Below are positions 26,017-34,540 of a stretch of 64,000 nucleotides of DNA, one piece after another. Position 1 is the stretch's first letter. Each line of letters begins with the position of its first letter. The position numbers and the translations under genes were made by a program. The notes beneath the pieces were generated by a model, which saw nothing but the letters and a program-made list of their open reading frames with translations, was not told where the DNA came from and did no database searches. The DNA is from Bradyrhizobium guangxiense (GTDB taxonomy: Bacteria; Pseudomonadota; Alphaproteobacteria; Rhizobiales; Xanthobacteraceae). The stretch is from positions 1,952,501-2,016,500 of the forward strand of contig NZ_CP022219.1 in the NCBI RefSeq assembly GCF_004114915.1. The letters run 5' to 3'.

Positions 26017-26873
26017 TGCTTGCCCTCGATTGCATTCGCCACCCGCAGCGCCTGCAAGGTCTCGGCGACGTCATGGGTCCGGATGATCTTTGCACCGCGC
26101 TGCGCGGCGATCAGATGTGCGGCGATCGAGCCGGCGAGCCGCTCTTTCGGCTCCGACGGCGACACCGAGGCGATGAAGCGCTTGCGCGAGGCGCCGACCA
26201 GGATCGGCAGGCCGAACATCTCGAATTCGCGCAAGCGCGCCAGCGCCGTCATGCTCTGCTCGGCGGTCTTGCCGAAGCCGATACCGGGATCGAGCACGAT
26301 CTTGTCGCGCGCGATGCCGGCCTTTGCCGCGATGTCCAGCGAGCGCAGGAAGAACGTCTTCATGTCCGTGATGATGTCGATGGCGGGATCGGCATCGTCG
26401 CGGTTGTGCATGACGATGACGGGGACGCTTCTTTCGGCCACCAGCGGCGCCATGGCGGGGTCGCGTTGCAGGCCCCAGACATCGTTGACGATCGCCACGC
26501 CCTGGTCGAGCGCGAAGGCCACCACTTCGGCCTTCATGCTGTCGATCGAGACGGGCACGCCGAGCGCGACGACGCCAGCCAGCACCGGCTTCAGCCGCAC
26601 GAGCTCGTCGTCCGCCGTGACCGGCCGGGCGCCCTTGTAGGGCCGGGTGGATTCCGCGCCGATATCGATGATGTCGACGCCGGCCTCGATCATCGCCCGT
26701 GCACGCGCCAGCGCCAGCTCGGGCGCGATGAACTCGCCGCCGTCGGAGAAGGAATCCGGCGTCACATTGAGCACGCCCATCACCGCCGGGATCGGTCGCT
26801 CCAGCAGCGTCCGCAGCAGATCAATCCCGGCCGAGCCGGCCGGCGGGACCGTTTTGGAGGGCGAGGCATTCAT
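26013..26873 (-). CDS. folP: FolP, dihydropteroate synthase
   Basis: 286 residues, typical length. Condenses hydroxymethyl-dihydropterin pyrophosphate with p-aminobenzoate; the sulfonamide target. Motifs: MGVLNVTPDSFSDGGEF (about 35-51), DIGAESTRPYKGARPV (about 74-89), VSIDSMKAEV, and LDPGIGFGKTAEQS, then GASRKRFIA near the C-terminus. First gene of the fol operon. ATG at 26873; the preceding 240 bp hold a dispersed repeat and the start of the region upstream. Confidence 0.95.
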   Translation of the reverse strand: MNASPSKTVPPAGSAGIDLLRTLLERPIPAVMGVLNVTPDSFSDGGEFIAPELALARARAMIEAGVDIIDIGAESTRPYKGARPVTADDELVRLKPVLAGVVALGVPVSIDSMKAEVVAFALDQGVAIVNDVWGLQRDPAMAPLVAERSVPVIVMHNRDDADPAIDIITDMKTFFLRSLDIAAKAGIARDKIVLDPGIGFGKTAEQSMTALARLREFEMFGLPILVGASRKRFIASVSPSEPKERLAGSIAAHLIAAQRGAKIIRTHDVAETLQALRVANAIEGKQ

Positions 26874-26950
26874 GGCGCCCGCTTTAGCGGGCGGGGAGGG
26901 GGAGTCAAGCCGGGATAGGGGGCACCAATGGCTACGGGCGTCGCTCTCTC

Positions 26951-27100
26951 GCCGTCACCCTGAGGCGGCCGCTTTTTCAGCGGCCCTCGAAGGGCGACGG
27001 CCCCGCTCCCTTCGCGTGGCGGCAGCATGGCCGCCCATCCTTCGAGGCTCTCCATGAGACGCTTCGCGTCTCATGCCTCGCACCTCAAGATGACGGGGAG
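26951..27100. repeat. Dispersed palindromic repeat between folP and the DUF4332 gene
   Basis: GTCACCCTGAGG and CACCTCAAGATGACGG form the outer arms. Inside are CGGCCGC/GCGGCC, CATCCTTCGAGG and GAGACGCTTCGCGTCTC, the last a 17-nt perfect hairpin. It is of the same CATCCTTCGAG/GACGC kind as the element at 17551, but a different arrangement. Lies upstream of folP in reverse and downstream of the DUF4332 stop, so no promoter role is obvious. Confidence 0.65.
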
Positions 27101-27110
27101 AGTAAGTGGG

Positions 27111-27518
27111 CTAATACGTGATCTTCGGCGGCAGCTTCTTTGCCTTGGCGATGATGTCGCCGACCGACTTCTCCGAGGGCAGGATGCGGAGCAGCTTCTT
27201 TTTCTCGTTGGCGTCGCGCATGCTCTGGGCGAGCCTTGCCGGATTTCGATAGGCGAGCTCGCGCACGGTGGTGACGCCGGCGGCGCGGACCAGGCCGACC
27301 TTGGCGCGGCCCATGCCGGGGATGCGCATGTAGTCGGAGACGTTGGCCCATTCCAGCAGCAGCTGCTCGCTGATACCGGTCTTGGCGGAAAGCGCCTTGC
27401 GGCCCTTCACCGTGCCGGCCGCCTCGAGCAGCGCGTCGGTGGTGCGGATACCCTCCGCCTTCAATTTGTTGGCGGCAAAGACCGACAGGCCCTCAATCTC
27501 GGAGATGGGATATGTCAT
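27111..27518 (-). CDS. DUF4332 helix-hairpin-helix protein
   Basis: 135 residues. Two helix-hairpin-helix-like units: ISEIEGLSVFAANKLKAEGI (6-25) and YMRIPGMGRAKVGLVRAAGV (about 63-82), the DUF4332 arrangement. Such units bind nucleic acid backbones non-specifically. No other catalytic domain is attached. ATG at 27518 gives MTYPISEIEGL. The function of the family is unknown; a DNA-associated structural role is possible. It lies in the same direction as the 121-residue protein upstream, 26 bp apart, so the two may share a transcript. Confidence 0.8.
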   Translation of the reverse strand: MTYPISEIEGLSVFAANKLKAEGIRTTDALLEAAGTVKGRKALSAKTGISEQLLLEWANVSDYMRIPGMGRAKVGLVRAAGVTTVRELAYRNPARLAQSMRDANEKKKLLRILPSEKSVGDIIAKAKKLPPKITY

Positions 27519-27544
27519 GGTGCTCGATATGAATTGCCAAGGCT

Positions 27545-27910
27545 TCAGGCGAACTGGCTGAGACCCGGCGTCCCCGCAACGATCTTGCCCATCTGATCTG
27601 CTCCGATTTTGTCTCGGCCGTAGCGGAAAAGTTCACGAGCGACGTTCTGAATCTCGGACATGCCGAGCCCGAGGCCCATCAGGCGCGTGCCGACCGCCAT
27701 CAGGCCGCCGCCCATCAGCCGAGACAGTCCGCCGCCGCTCCTGGACGCCTCGATTGCCGCTTCCGCTCCGGGAATCTGATCGATCAGGGCCTGTACGCTG
27801 TCGGAAGGACCCTCGCTGCGGAGGAAGCCCAGGATGATGCCGACGCTCTTTTCAGCGACAGCACTATCTATGCTGGCGTTTGTCGCCAGCCGCCCGATCA
27901 GTTCGTCCAT
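27545..27910 (-). CDS. Small Gly/Met-rich hypothetical protein (DUF2267/DUF2780-like)
   Basis: 121 residues. The N-terminal half is a helical segment (MDELIGRLATNASIDSAVAE, KSVGIILGFLRSEGP, VQALIDQIPGAEAAI) that recalls DUF2267/DUF2780 proteins. The second half has a Gly/Leu/Met stretch (LSRLMGGGLMAVGTRLMGLG) then FRYGRDKIGADQMGKIVAGT. No signal peptide. I do not assign a function. Translation appears to start at the ATG at 27910. It is divergent from the HerA-like ATPase gene, 347 bp away, and probably co-transcribed with the DUF4332 gene. Confidence 0.65.
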   Translation of the reverse strand: MDELIGRLATNASIDSAVAEKSVGIILGFLRSEGPSDSVQALIDQIPGAEAAIEASRSGGGLSRLMGGGLMAVGTRLMGLGLGMSEIQNVARELFRYGRDKIGADQMGKIVAGTPGLSQFA

Positions 27911-28257
27911 AAGGCCCGCCCCTCAGCCGGTTTGCATGCCGGAGTATTTCTTTCGAAAATGATCTTGGGCCGGTGTGATGTGAAATTCAAGCGATGAACG
28001 CAGGCGTCGTCGCGATTCATCCTCGAACGCGCGAAAAGTGTTGCAGCGGTGCAAGAGCGGAGATGGAATCGGCGAAAAATTGCCGCGTTGCGAACTGCTC
28101 GTTCCTACTTTCGGCTGATCTCGTCCGTCCGTTTCCGACAATGTCGCATGCTTGGGGCGCGTTGAATGGTTTTAATCGGTGCGCGACATGCATTAAACTA
28201 CGGAACTGGTACTTTGGGTTTCGATACGCGAAACCGGCAGGAAGATCAGAGAGAAGA
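27911..28257. other. 347-bp divergent intergenic region
   Basis: Holds the promoters of the 121-residue protein gene and the HerA-like ATPase gene. An open frame continues upstream of the ATPase ATG across most of this stretch, but its codons (Cys- and Arg-rich) do not look coding. No convincing motif found; GGAACTGG at 28202 is not followed by a CGTT at EcfG spacing. Confidence 0.4.
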
Positions 28258-29880
28258 ATGACCGCACAGGACAGCAAGCTCGGCGATACCGACGACAAGA
28301 TCTTCGTCGGCAAGGGAGACGAGCAGGCATGGCTGACGCTGGCGCTCGCCAATCGCCATGGCCTCGTCACCGGTGCAACCGGAACCGGCAAGACCGTGAC
28401 GCTGCAAGTGATGGCGGAAGGATTTGCGCGCGCCGGTGTTCCGGTCTTCGCGGCGGACATCAAAGGCGACCTCTCCGGCATCTCCGAGGTCGGTGAAGCG
28501 AAGGACTTCATCGTCAAACGTGCAACCGAGATGGGACTGAATTTCCAGCCCGACCAGTTCTCGACGGTGTTCTGGGACGTGTTCGGCGAGCAGGGCCACC
28601 CGGTGCGCGCGACCGTCACGGAAATGGGGCCGCTGCTGCTCGCGCGCATGCTCGACCTCAACGACGTGCAGGAAGGCGTGCTCAACGTCGCCTTCCGCGT
28701 CGCCGACGACGCCGGCCTGACCCTGATCGACATGAAGGATCTGCGCGCGCTGCTCGATGCCATCGTGCCCGAGAGCGGGAAGAAGGCAGCGGACGCGGAG
28801 GAGGATCCGCTCGCAGCCATCCGCAAGGCCGCGCAAGGGTTCGGCAACGTCACCAAGGCCACCGTCGGCACCATCCAGCGCCAGCTTCTGGTGCTGGAGA
28901 ACCAGGGCGGCACCAAGTTCTTCGGCGAGCCGGCGCTGGCGCTGAAGGACTTCATGAAGACCGACCGCGACGGTCGCGGCATGATCAACATCCTGGTCGC
29001 GGACAAGCTGCTCCAGAATCCCAGGCTTTACGCGACATTCCTGCTGTGGATGTTGTCGGAGCTGTTCGAGGAGCTGCCCGAGGCCGGCGATCTGCCTAAG
29101 CCGAAGCTGGTGTTCTTCTTCGACGAGGCGCATCTGTTGTTCAACGACGCGCCCAAGGCGCTGATGGACAAGATCGAGCAGGTGGTCCGCCTGATCCGCT
29201 CCAAGGGCGTCGGCGTCTATTTCGTGACGCAGAACCCGATCGACGTGCCCGATCGCGTTCTCGGACAGTTGGGTAACCGGGTGCAGCATGCACTGCGCGC
29301 CTTCACCCCGCGCGACCAGAAGGCGGTCGCGGCCGCAGCCCAGACCTTCCGGCCCAACCCGAAGCTCGACACGGCCAAGGTGATCATGGAGCTCGGCAAG
29401 GGTGAGGCGCTGGTGTCCTTCCTCGAAGGCAACGGCACGCCGGCGATGGTCGAGCGGGTGATGATCCGGCCGCCGTCGGCCCGCATCGGACCGATCACGC
29501 CGGACGAGCGCAAGGCGATCATGGCTGCGAGCCCGGTGAAGGGCAAATATGACACCGCGGTGGATGAAGAGTCCGCCTACGAGATGATCCAGAAGCGCAT
29601 CGCCGGCACGGCGGCCACAGCGGACGGGCCGGCTGACGGAAGCGGCGGCGGCATCCTGGGCCAGATCGGCTCGATCGTCGGAACCATCTTCGGCACCAAC
29701 GTCAAGCGGGGCCGCCTGTCGACCGGCCAGGTCATTGCGCGGGACGTGACGCGATCGGTCACCAACCAGGTGATCGGCGGGATGGCGGCCAATATCGGCA
29801 AGTCGGTCGGCGGCCAGCTCGGCGGCTCGATCGGCCGCACACTGGTCCGCGGCGCGCTCGGCGGATTGCTGCGGAGGTAA
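28258..29880 (+). CDS. HerA/YjgR-like (DUF853) ATPase
   Basis: 540 residues from ATG 28258, with GAGAGAAG upstream. Walker A GATGTGKT at 39-46; DIKGDLSG follows at about 67-74; Walker B is [13 protein letters not shown] at about 285-297; an arginine-finger region lies near [20 protein letters not shown]. The C-terminus (about 460-540) is Gly-rich ([20 protein letters not shown], then [20 protein letters not shown]) and may be membrane-active. This is the DUF853/YjgR branch of HerA-FtsK ATPases, predicted DNA- or protein-translocating hexamers of unknown task. No NurA-like nuclease lies nearby, so a HerA-NurA repair pair is not supported. Confidence 0.9.
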   Translation: MTAQDSKLGDTDDKIFVGKGDEQAWLTLALANRHGLVTGATGTGKTVTLQVMAEGFARAGVPVFAADIKGDLSGISEVGEAKDFIVKRATEMGLNFQPDQFSTVFWDVFGEQGHPVRATVTEMGPLLLARMLDLNDVQEGVLNVAFRVADDAGLTLIDMKDLRALLDAIVPESGKKAADAEEDPLAAIRKAAQGFGNVTKATVGTIQRQLLVLENQGGTKFFGEPALALKDFMKTDRDGRGMINILVADKLLQNPRLYATFLLWMLSELFEELPEAGDLPKPKLVFFFDEAHLLFNDAPKALMDKIEQVVRLIRSKGVGVYFVTQNPIDVPDRVLGQLGNRVQHALRAFTPRDQKAVAAAAQTFRPNPKLDTAKVIMELGKGEALVSFLEGNGTPAMVERVMIRPPSARIGPITPDERKAIMAASPVKGKYDTAVDEESAYEMIQKRIAGTAATADGPADGSGGGILGQIGSIVGTIFGTNVKRGRLSTGQVIARDVTRSVTNQVIGGMAANIGKSVGGQLGGSIGRTLVRGALGGLLRR

Positions 29881-30014
29881 GCTGCTCCCTTGTGGCCATC
29901 TTTCGAGCCGCTCGCCTTGGGCAGGCTTGGTGTGTCGTGTCGTGGCTGGCACCGGCGCGGTGACGGCGTTAAAAGCCGAGGACTACCGAGATCCAGCAAT
30001 CAGGACCCACGACC

Positions 30015-31409
30015 ATGGCCAATGCGCAGCTTCAATCCGTGCTCGATCACATCGACAAGGACTTCGACAACAGCCTGGAGCGCCTGTTCGCGCTGTTGCG
30101 GATCAAGTCGATTTCCGCGGATCCGGCCTTTGCCGGGGATTGCAAGGCGGCGGCGGACCATCTCGCCAAGGACATCGCGAGCCTCGGCGTCGCCACCGCG
30201 GTGAGGCCGACCGCGGGCCATCCCGCGATCGTCGGCAAGACCGGAGCCGGCGGGCGGCCGCATGTGATCTTTTACGGCCATTACGATGTGCAGCCGGTCG
30301 ATCCGCTCGATCTCTGGCACCGTCCGCCGTTCGAGCCCGTCGTGACCGATCACGCGGACGGCCGCAAGATCATCGTCGCGCGTGGTGCCGAGGACGACAA
30401 GGGGCAGGTCATGACCTTCGTCGAGGCCTGCCGTGCCTGGAAGAAGGTGACAGGCTCGCTGCCGATCGACATCACCTTCCTGATCGAAGGCGAGGAGGAG
30501 GTCGGCTCGAAGAATTTCGTGCCGTTCATCGAGGCCAACAAGGACGAGTTCAAGGCCGACTATGTGCTGGTCTGCGACACCGGCATGTGGGACCGCAACA
30601 CGCCGGCGATCACGACGTCGCTGCGCGGCCTGCTCTATGAAGAGCTGAAGATCACCGCCGCCAATCGCGACCTGCACTCCGGCGTGTTCGGCGGCAGCGC
30701 GATGAATCCGATCCGGGTGCTGACGAAAATTCTCGGCGGTCTGTTCGACGACGACAACCGCATCACCATTCCCGGCTTCTATGACGGCGTGAAGGACCTG
30801 CCGCCCGACATCCTGGAGCAATGGAAGAAGCTCAACCTCCCCCCTGAGATGTTCCTCAAGCCGATCGGCCTGTCGATTCCGGCCGGCGAGAAGGGGCGCC
30901 TCCTGATCGAGCAGGCCTCATCCCGCCCGACCTGCGACGTCAACGGCATCTGGGGCGGCTATATCGGCGAGGGCTCCAAGACCGTGATCCCCTCGCACGC
31001 CTCGGCCAAGGTCTCGTTCCGGCTGGTCGAAGGACAGGATCCGCAAAAGATCCGGAAGGCCTTCCGCGACTACGTCACGGCACGGCTTCCAGGCGACTGC
31101 AAGGTCGAGTTCGGCGACCATTCCGCCGCGCCCGCGGTCGCACTCGACTGGAACATGAAGCCGCTCGCCGCCGCTAGCAAGGCGCTCAGCGAGGAATGGG
31201 GCAAGGAGACCGTGCTGATGGGCTCGGGCGCATCGATCCCGATCGTCGCCGACTTCAAGCGCACGCTCGGCCTCGACTCGCTGCTGGTCGGCTTCGGCCT
31301 CGACGACGACAACATCCACTCGCCGAACGAGAAATACGACCTGCGGAGCTTCCAGAAGGGCATCCGCTCCTGGGCAAGGATTCTCGCGGCGCTGGCTGAG
31401 GTGAAGTGA
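30015..31409 (+). CDS. M20-family metallopeptidase (dipeptidase)
   Basis: 464 residues. A di-zinc exopeptidase of the M20/carnosinase type. H89 and D91 are in FYGHYDVQP; the bridging Asp is in RGAEDDKGQ (about 123-131); the catalytic and ligand glutamates are in IEGEEEVGS (about 157-165); another ligand is in CDTGMWD; the last His is in DNIHSPNEKYD near the C-terminus. The lid/dimerisation domain lies between (LRGLLYEELKITAANRDLHS). Cytoplasmic, no signal peptide. It probably hydrolyses dipeptides or related amides. ATG at 30015; 134 bp separate it from the HerA-like gene. A dispersed repeat and a hairpin terminator follow. Confidence 0.9.
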   Translation: MANAQLQSVLDHIDKDFDNSLERLFALLRIKSISADPAFAGDCKAAADHLAKDIASLGVATAVRPTAGHPAIVGKTGAGGRPHVIFYGHYDVQPVDPLDLWHRPPFEPVVTDHADGRKIIVARGAEDDKGQVMTFVEACRAWKKVTGSLPIDITFLIEGEEEVGSKNFVPFIEANKDEFKADYVLVCDTGMWDRNTPAITTSLRGLLYEELKITAANRDLHSGVFGGSAMNPIRVLTKILGGLFDDDNRITIPGFYDGVKDLPPDILEQWKKLNLPPEMFLKPIGLSIPAGEKGRLLIEQASSRPTCDVNGIWGGYIGEGSKTVIPSHASAKVSFRLVEGQDPQKIRKAFRDYVTARLPGDCKVEFGDHSAAPAVALDWNMKPLAAASKALSEEWGKETVLMGSGASIPIVADFKRTLGLDSLLVGFGLDDDNIHSPNEKYDLRSFQKGIRSWARILAALAEVK

Positions 31410-31428
31410 GACCCCCAAAGCTCTATCC

Positions 31429-31554
31429 TCGTCATTGCGAGCCACTGGGTCCGCGCGTCGCGCGCCTCGATGACAGGCTCCGCGAAGCAATCCAGAAATC
31501 CCTCCGCGGAAACAGTCTGGATTGCTTCGTCGCAAGGGCTCCTCGCAATGACGG
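31429..31554. repeat. Dispersed repeat with 12-bp terminal inverted arms
   Basis: Ends CGTCATTGCGAG and CTCGCAATGACG are perfect inverted repeats. Inside, GAAGCAATCCAGA pairs with TCTGGATTGCTTC, and CCGCGGA is near the centre. I recognise the CGTCATTGCGAG...GAAGCAATCCAGA type as a widespread alphaproteobacterial intergenic element. It lies between convergent genes (M20 peptidase and class II aldolase). Nested palindromes suggest a non-autonomous miniature element or an mRNA 3' structure. Confidence 0.75.
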
Positions 31555-31582
31555 GTGCGGCGACCGCTACCTCCCAGAACAA

Positions 31583-31610
31583 AAACGCCGCCCGGAATTG
31601 GGCGGCGTTT
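31583..31610. terminator. Bidirectional hairpin terminator
   Basis: AAACGCCGCCC (31583-31593), loop GGAATT, and GGGCGGCGTTT (31600-31610): an 11-bp perfect stem with A/T ends on both sides. It sits between convergent genes, 58 bp before the aldolase stop. The T run after the stem is short, so efficiency is uncertain. Confidence 0.7.
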
Positions 31611-31668
31611 CATTCCAGAACGTGCAGAGGTAGTTCGACGAAGACGCTACCTCAAATCAGCGAAAATC

Positions 31669-32448
31669 TCAAGACCGGTAGCCGGGATTGACGCGGTCGA
31701 GCTTGCGCAGCAGCGGCGGCCACACGAGGTTGGTGGCGCGCAGCTCGGCGCGGTCGCGGTTGGCGAGCAGCTCGGTGTTCTTCTCGATCGCAATCTCCTC
31801 GACTGGATAGACCGGCGTGCCGAGTGCGCGCGTGCGCACCTGCATCGAGCAGGCGCGCTCGAGGTGGTACATGCGCTCGAAGGCGGAGGCGACCGAGCGG
31901 CCGACCGTCAGCGTGCCGTGATTGCGCAGCAGCATGTGATTGTGGTCGCCGAGATCCTTCTGCAGCCGCGGCCGTTCGTCGTGGTCGAGCGCGATGCCTT
32001 CATAATCGTGATAGGCGAGGTCGTGGGTGACGAGCTGGGCGGTCTGGTTCAGCGGCAACAGGCCTTCGGCGCTGCTCGACACCGCGGTGCCGTCGAGCGT
32101 GTGGAGATGCAGCACGCAGATCGCATCCTCGCGCACCTCGTGGATCGCCGAATGGATGGTGAAGCCCGCGGGGTTGATGCTGTATTCGCTCTCGGAGAGC
32201 TGGTTGCCGTGCAGGTCAACCTTGACCAGGCTCGAGGCGGTGATCTCGTCGAACATCAGTCCGTAGGGGTTGATGAGGAAATGATGCTCGGGGCCGGGCA
32301 CGCGCGCGGAGATGTGGGTGTCGACCAGATCGTCCCAGCCGTACAGCGCGACCAGGCGATAGCAGGCGGCGAGATTGACCCGTTGCTGCCACTCCGCCTC
32401 CGTCATGTTGGAGGGCACCTCCCTCAGGCGGGCTTCTGCTGGCGACAT
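31669..32448 (-). CDS. Class II aldolase/adducin family protein
   Basis: 259 residues. Zinc aldolase fold: LVDTHISARVPGPEHHFLIN (about 42-61), metal ligands in VLHLHTLDG (about 112-120) and the later His in LLRNHGTLTVG (about 172-182). Family members cleave phosphorylated sugars such as fuculose-1-phosphate, or act on other hydroxy-acids; several bacterial ones are annotated only by fold. The key acid usually preceding the His pair is not certain here. ATG at 32448; the next gene upstream (glycosyltransferase) is 133 bp away in the same direction. Cytoplasmic. Confidence 0.87.
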   Translation of the reverse strand: MSPAEARLREVPSNMTEAEWQQRVNLAACYRLVALYGWDDLVDTHISARVPGPEHHFLINPYGLMFDEITASSLVKVDLHGNQLSESEYSINPAGFTIHSAIHEVREDAICVLHLHTLDGTAVSSSAEGLLPLNQTAQLVTHDLAYHDYEGIALDHDERPRLQKDLGDHNHMLLRNHGTLTVGRSVASAFERMYHLERACSMQVRTRALGTPVYPVEEIAIEKNTELLANRDRAELRATNLVWPPLLRKLDRVNPGYRS

Positions 32449-32581
32449 GGCTGATCTCTCCGAACATCGTTGTTGCGGAGAGGGAGCGTAGTCGTGGGCG
32501 AGACCGGCAGCAAGGCGCTCAAAGCGCGGCAGTCAAGCGCAGCCCGCATAGACCAACGGGCCGCGGATGCGGAGAAGAATC

Positions 32582-34231
32582 CTACGGTGCCGGGATCGAC
32601 AGCAGGCTGGAAATGCTGCGGCCGCGGATGTCGTAGACGCGGGCGAACACCACGTCGTCGCGCTTGATCTCGACCATCACGGGCGCGGTGAGGCCCTTGC
32701 AGTAGAATTCGCCGAGCGTCATGGCGAAATCGGCCGCATTGGAATCCCAGCCGATGGTGAAGTCAGGCCCGAGCGCGACCTGCGCCGGGCGCTGCGGACC
32801 GCACACCGCGACCTTCCATTTGCGATTGGTCGGCGGCACTTCCTGGCGCTCGATCAGCTGCTCGCGCAATCCGTCGGATGCCTGCTTCAAGGCGAGACCC
32901 CAATAGTCCAGCATGAAGCGGTCGTCGGCGCCGCGCACGGTGCCGGCAATGTGGTTGAAGTGCGTGTACTGATAGGGATGCAGCCGGATCATCTCGGCGA
33001 GCGACAGCGCAAGGCCAAAGCAGAACGTGGCGAGCACGACCGGCTGCCAGGTGCGGTGATTGGCGCGCAGGCGCTCCATGGCCCAGGCGAAGGCGACGCC
33101 GCCGAGCACGGCCATCGGCGGAATCACGAACACGAAATGGCGGATGCCGTTGTAGAGCGCCGGCCGTTTCACCATCGCGATCGCAAGCGGCAGGGTCGCG
33201 GCCAGCGTCAGCATCAGAAGGATGGTCTTGCGCCGCGCCGGAACCCCGCGTCGCGGCAGCATGGCGAACGTGCTGAACACGGCGCCCCCCATCAGCACCA
33301 GCATCACCTCAGGCAGCTGCAGCGCGAACAGCGTCGGCAGATAGGACCACGGCATGTCGGGCACCGACACGATCGCGCCGTCGAACATCTCCTTCCACGG
33401 CTTCTCGAAGAAATGCGAGAAGTAGGTCAGCGCCTCGAACGGGTTGCCGGGCTCCATGATCGACCACGGCCAGATCAGGCCCATCACGAGATAGCCGAAC
33501 GCGAGCCCGGGCAGCAGCACATAGACGACATGGACGAAGCGGCGGACGGACTCGCGCAAACCTTCCGTGCGCAGTTCCTCCAGCAACAGCGGGATGAAGC
33601 CGAGCACGGCGTAGACCAGCGCGAGCCCGCCGAGAACGCGGCAGCCGAGCGAAAGGCCGGCACCCAGGCCGACGATCAGGACCGTGCGCGGCGACGGCTG
33701 CGGATATTCCTCGGCGAGGCGGATGAGGCCGAGCATCAGGATGATCATGGCCACCGCGAAGGGCGCATCCTTCGGGTTCATGAACATATGGCCGTAGAAG
33801 ATCGGGCAGAGCGCGAGCAGGAGCAGCGCCGCGAGTCCTGCGAGCGGTCCGCCGATGCGGCGGCCGAGCCGCCAGGTCACGGCGAGCCCGATCACGCCGA
33901 CGATGGCGCCGACCAGACGGCGCGTCTCGAACAATTCGAGCGGGATGACTTTGTGGAGCAGGGCCGCGACCATGTCGAAGCCGCCGCCATACATGTAGAG
34001 ATTGGCGAAGGAGAGCGCCGCGGTGTCCTTGAAGCCGGAACCGAACATGCGCAGCAACAGGTCGGCATATTCAGCGTGGGTGTAGTCGTCCCAGCCGAGG
34101 CCGTAGTCGCGGAAGGTCAAGCCTGCAACGACCGCGACGGCAGCGAGCACCAGCATGGCGAGATCGTCGCAAGTCCGTTCGACCGAGCGCCGTTGAGGCG
34201 TGTCGATCGCCGAAGTCGTGATGGATGTCAT
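32582..34231 (-). CDS. Membrane glycosyltransferase, GT39/PMT-ArnT-like
   Basis: 549 residues with about 11-12 hydrophobic helices over residues 25-440 and a C-terminal soluble part of about 100 residues. The first loop carries GLGWDDYTHAEYA (about 44-56), where the Asp-Asp pair is the usual catalytic or metal position of lipid-linked sugar transferases (GT-C fold). HMFMNPKDAPFAVAMI in a later loop also fits. It should transfer a sugar from a polyprenyl-phosphate donor to an acceptor in the periplasm. No polysaccharide cluster is adjacent, so the acceptor is unknown. ATG at 34231; upstream 309 bp are non-coding. Confidence 0.78.
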   Translation of the reverse strand: MTSITTSAIDTPQRRSVERTCDDLAMLVLAAVAVVAGLTFRDYGLGWDDYTHAEYADLLLRMFGSGFKDTAALSFANLYMYGGGFDMVAALLHKVIPLELFETRRLVGAIVGVIGLAVTWRLGRRIGGPLAGLAALLLLALCPIFYGHMFMNPKDAPFAVAMIILMLGLIRLAEEYPQPSPRTVLIVGLGAGLSLGCRVLGGLALVYAVLGFIPLLLEELRTEGLRESVRRFVHVVYVLLPGLAFGYLVMGLIWPWSIMEPGNPFEALTYFSHFFEKPWKEMFDGAIVSVPDMPWSYLPTLFALQLPEVMLVLMGGAVFSTFAMLPRRGVPARRKTILLMLTLAATLPLAIAMVKRPALYNGIRHFVFVIPPMAVLGGVAFAWAMERLRANHRTWQPVVLATFCFGLALSLAEMIRLHPYQYTHFNHIAGTVRGADDRFMLDYWGLALKQASDGLREQLIERQEVPPTNRKWKVAVCGPQRPAQVALGPDFTIGWDSNAADFAMTLGEFYCKGLTAPVMVEIKRDDVVFARVYDIRGRSISSLLSIPAP

Positions 34232-34540
34232 GGCTATCGGTGCCCCGGAATCCCCTTTAGGCCCTGCTGGTGCGTGCGGGCCTGCTCCCCGGACTCCCTA
34301 TAGCGCAGTTCCATTACCAAGTAATTGGGCATTATGGCTAAATTCCTGATGCGACGCAGCAATTCCGGATTTCGAGCACAACCTAGCAGTAGCGAGCCGT
34401 AGCTGAAGGGAATGTGAATAAGTCCCTGATTTCCTTCCCTTTAGGAACGTTGCCCGCAATTGGCCGTTGGCGCGGAACAGCGTAAGACGGTATCGTGGCG
34501 TGACGGGTCGCGCGCGGATGTGCGGCCGGGGGTGAGTTCG
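34232..34540. other. 309-bp divergent intergenic region
   Basis: Lies between the divergent glycosyltransferase gene and the stress-promoter gene. It contains the EcfG-type promoter at 34444-34468 and an AT-richer block around 34310-34440. No further motif is convincing. Confidence 0.5.
34444..34468 (+). promoter_or_regulatory. EcfG-type general stress response promoter
   Basis: GGAAC at 34444-34448, a 16-nt spacer, then CGTT at 34465-34468: an exact match to the GGAAC-N16/17-CGTT consensus recognised by the PhyR-NepR-EcfG system of alphaproteobacteria. It lies 72 bp before the ATG at 34541. I looked in the other intergenic regions and found no second exact match. Confidence 0.75.

Noticed and set aside
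27994..28257. 88-codon upstream extension of the HerA-like gene
   Set aside because: Composition is non-coding, and a good ribosome site precedes the ATG at 28258.
28258..29880. A HerA-NurA DNA repair or antiphage system
   Set aside because: No NurA, SIR2 or other nuclease partner nearby; the protein belongs to the YjgR/DUF853 branch.
32567..34303. A 578-codon open frame antisense to the glycosyltransferase
   Set aside because: Low-complexity His/Gln/Arg/Glu translation; the opposite strand encodes a coherent multi-helix membrane protein.
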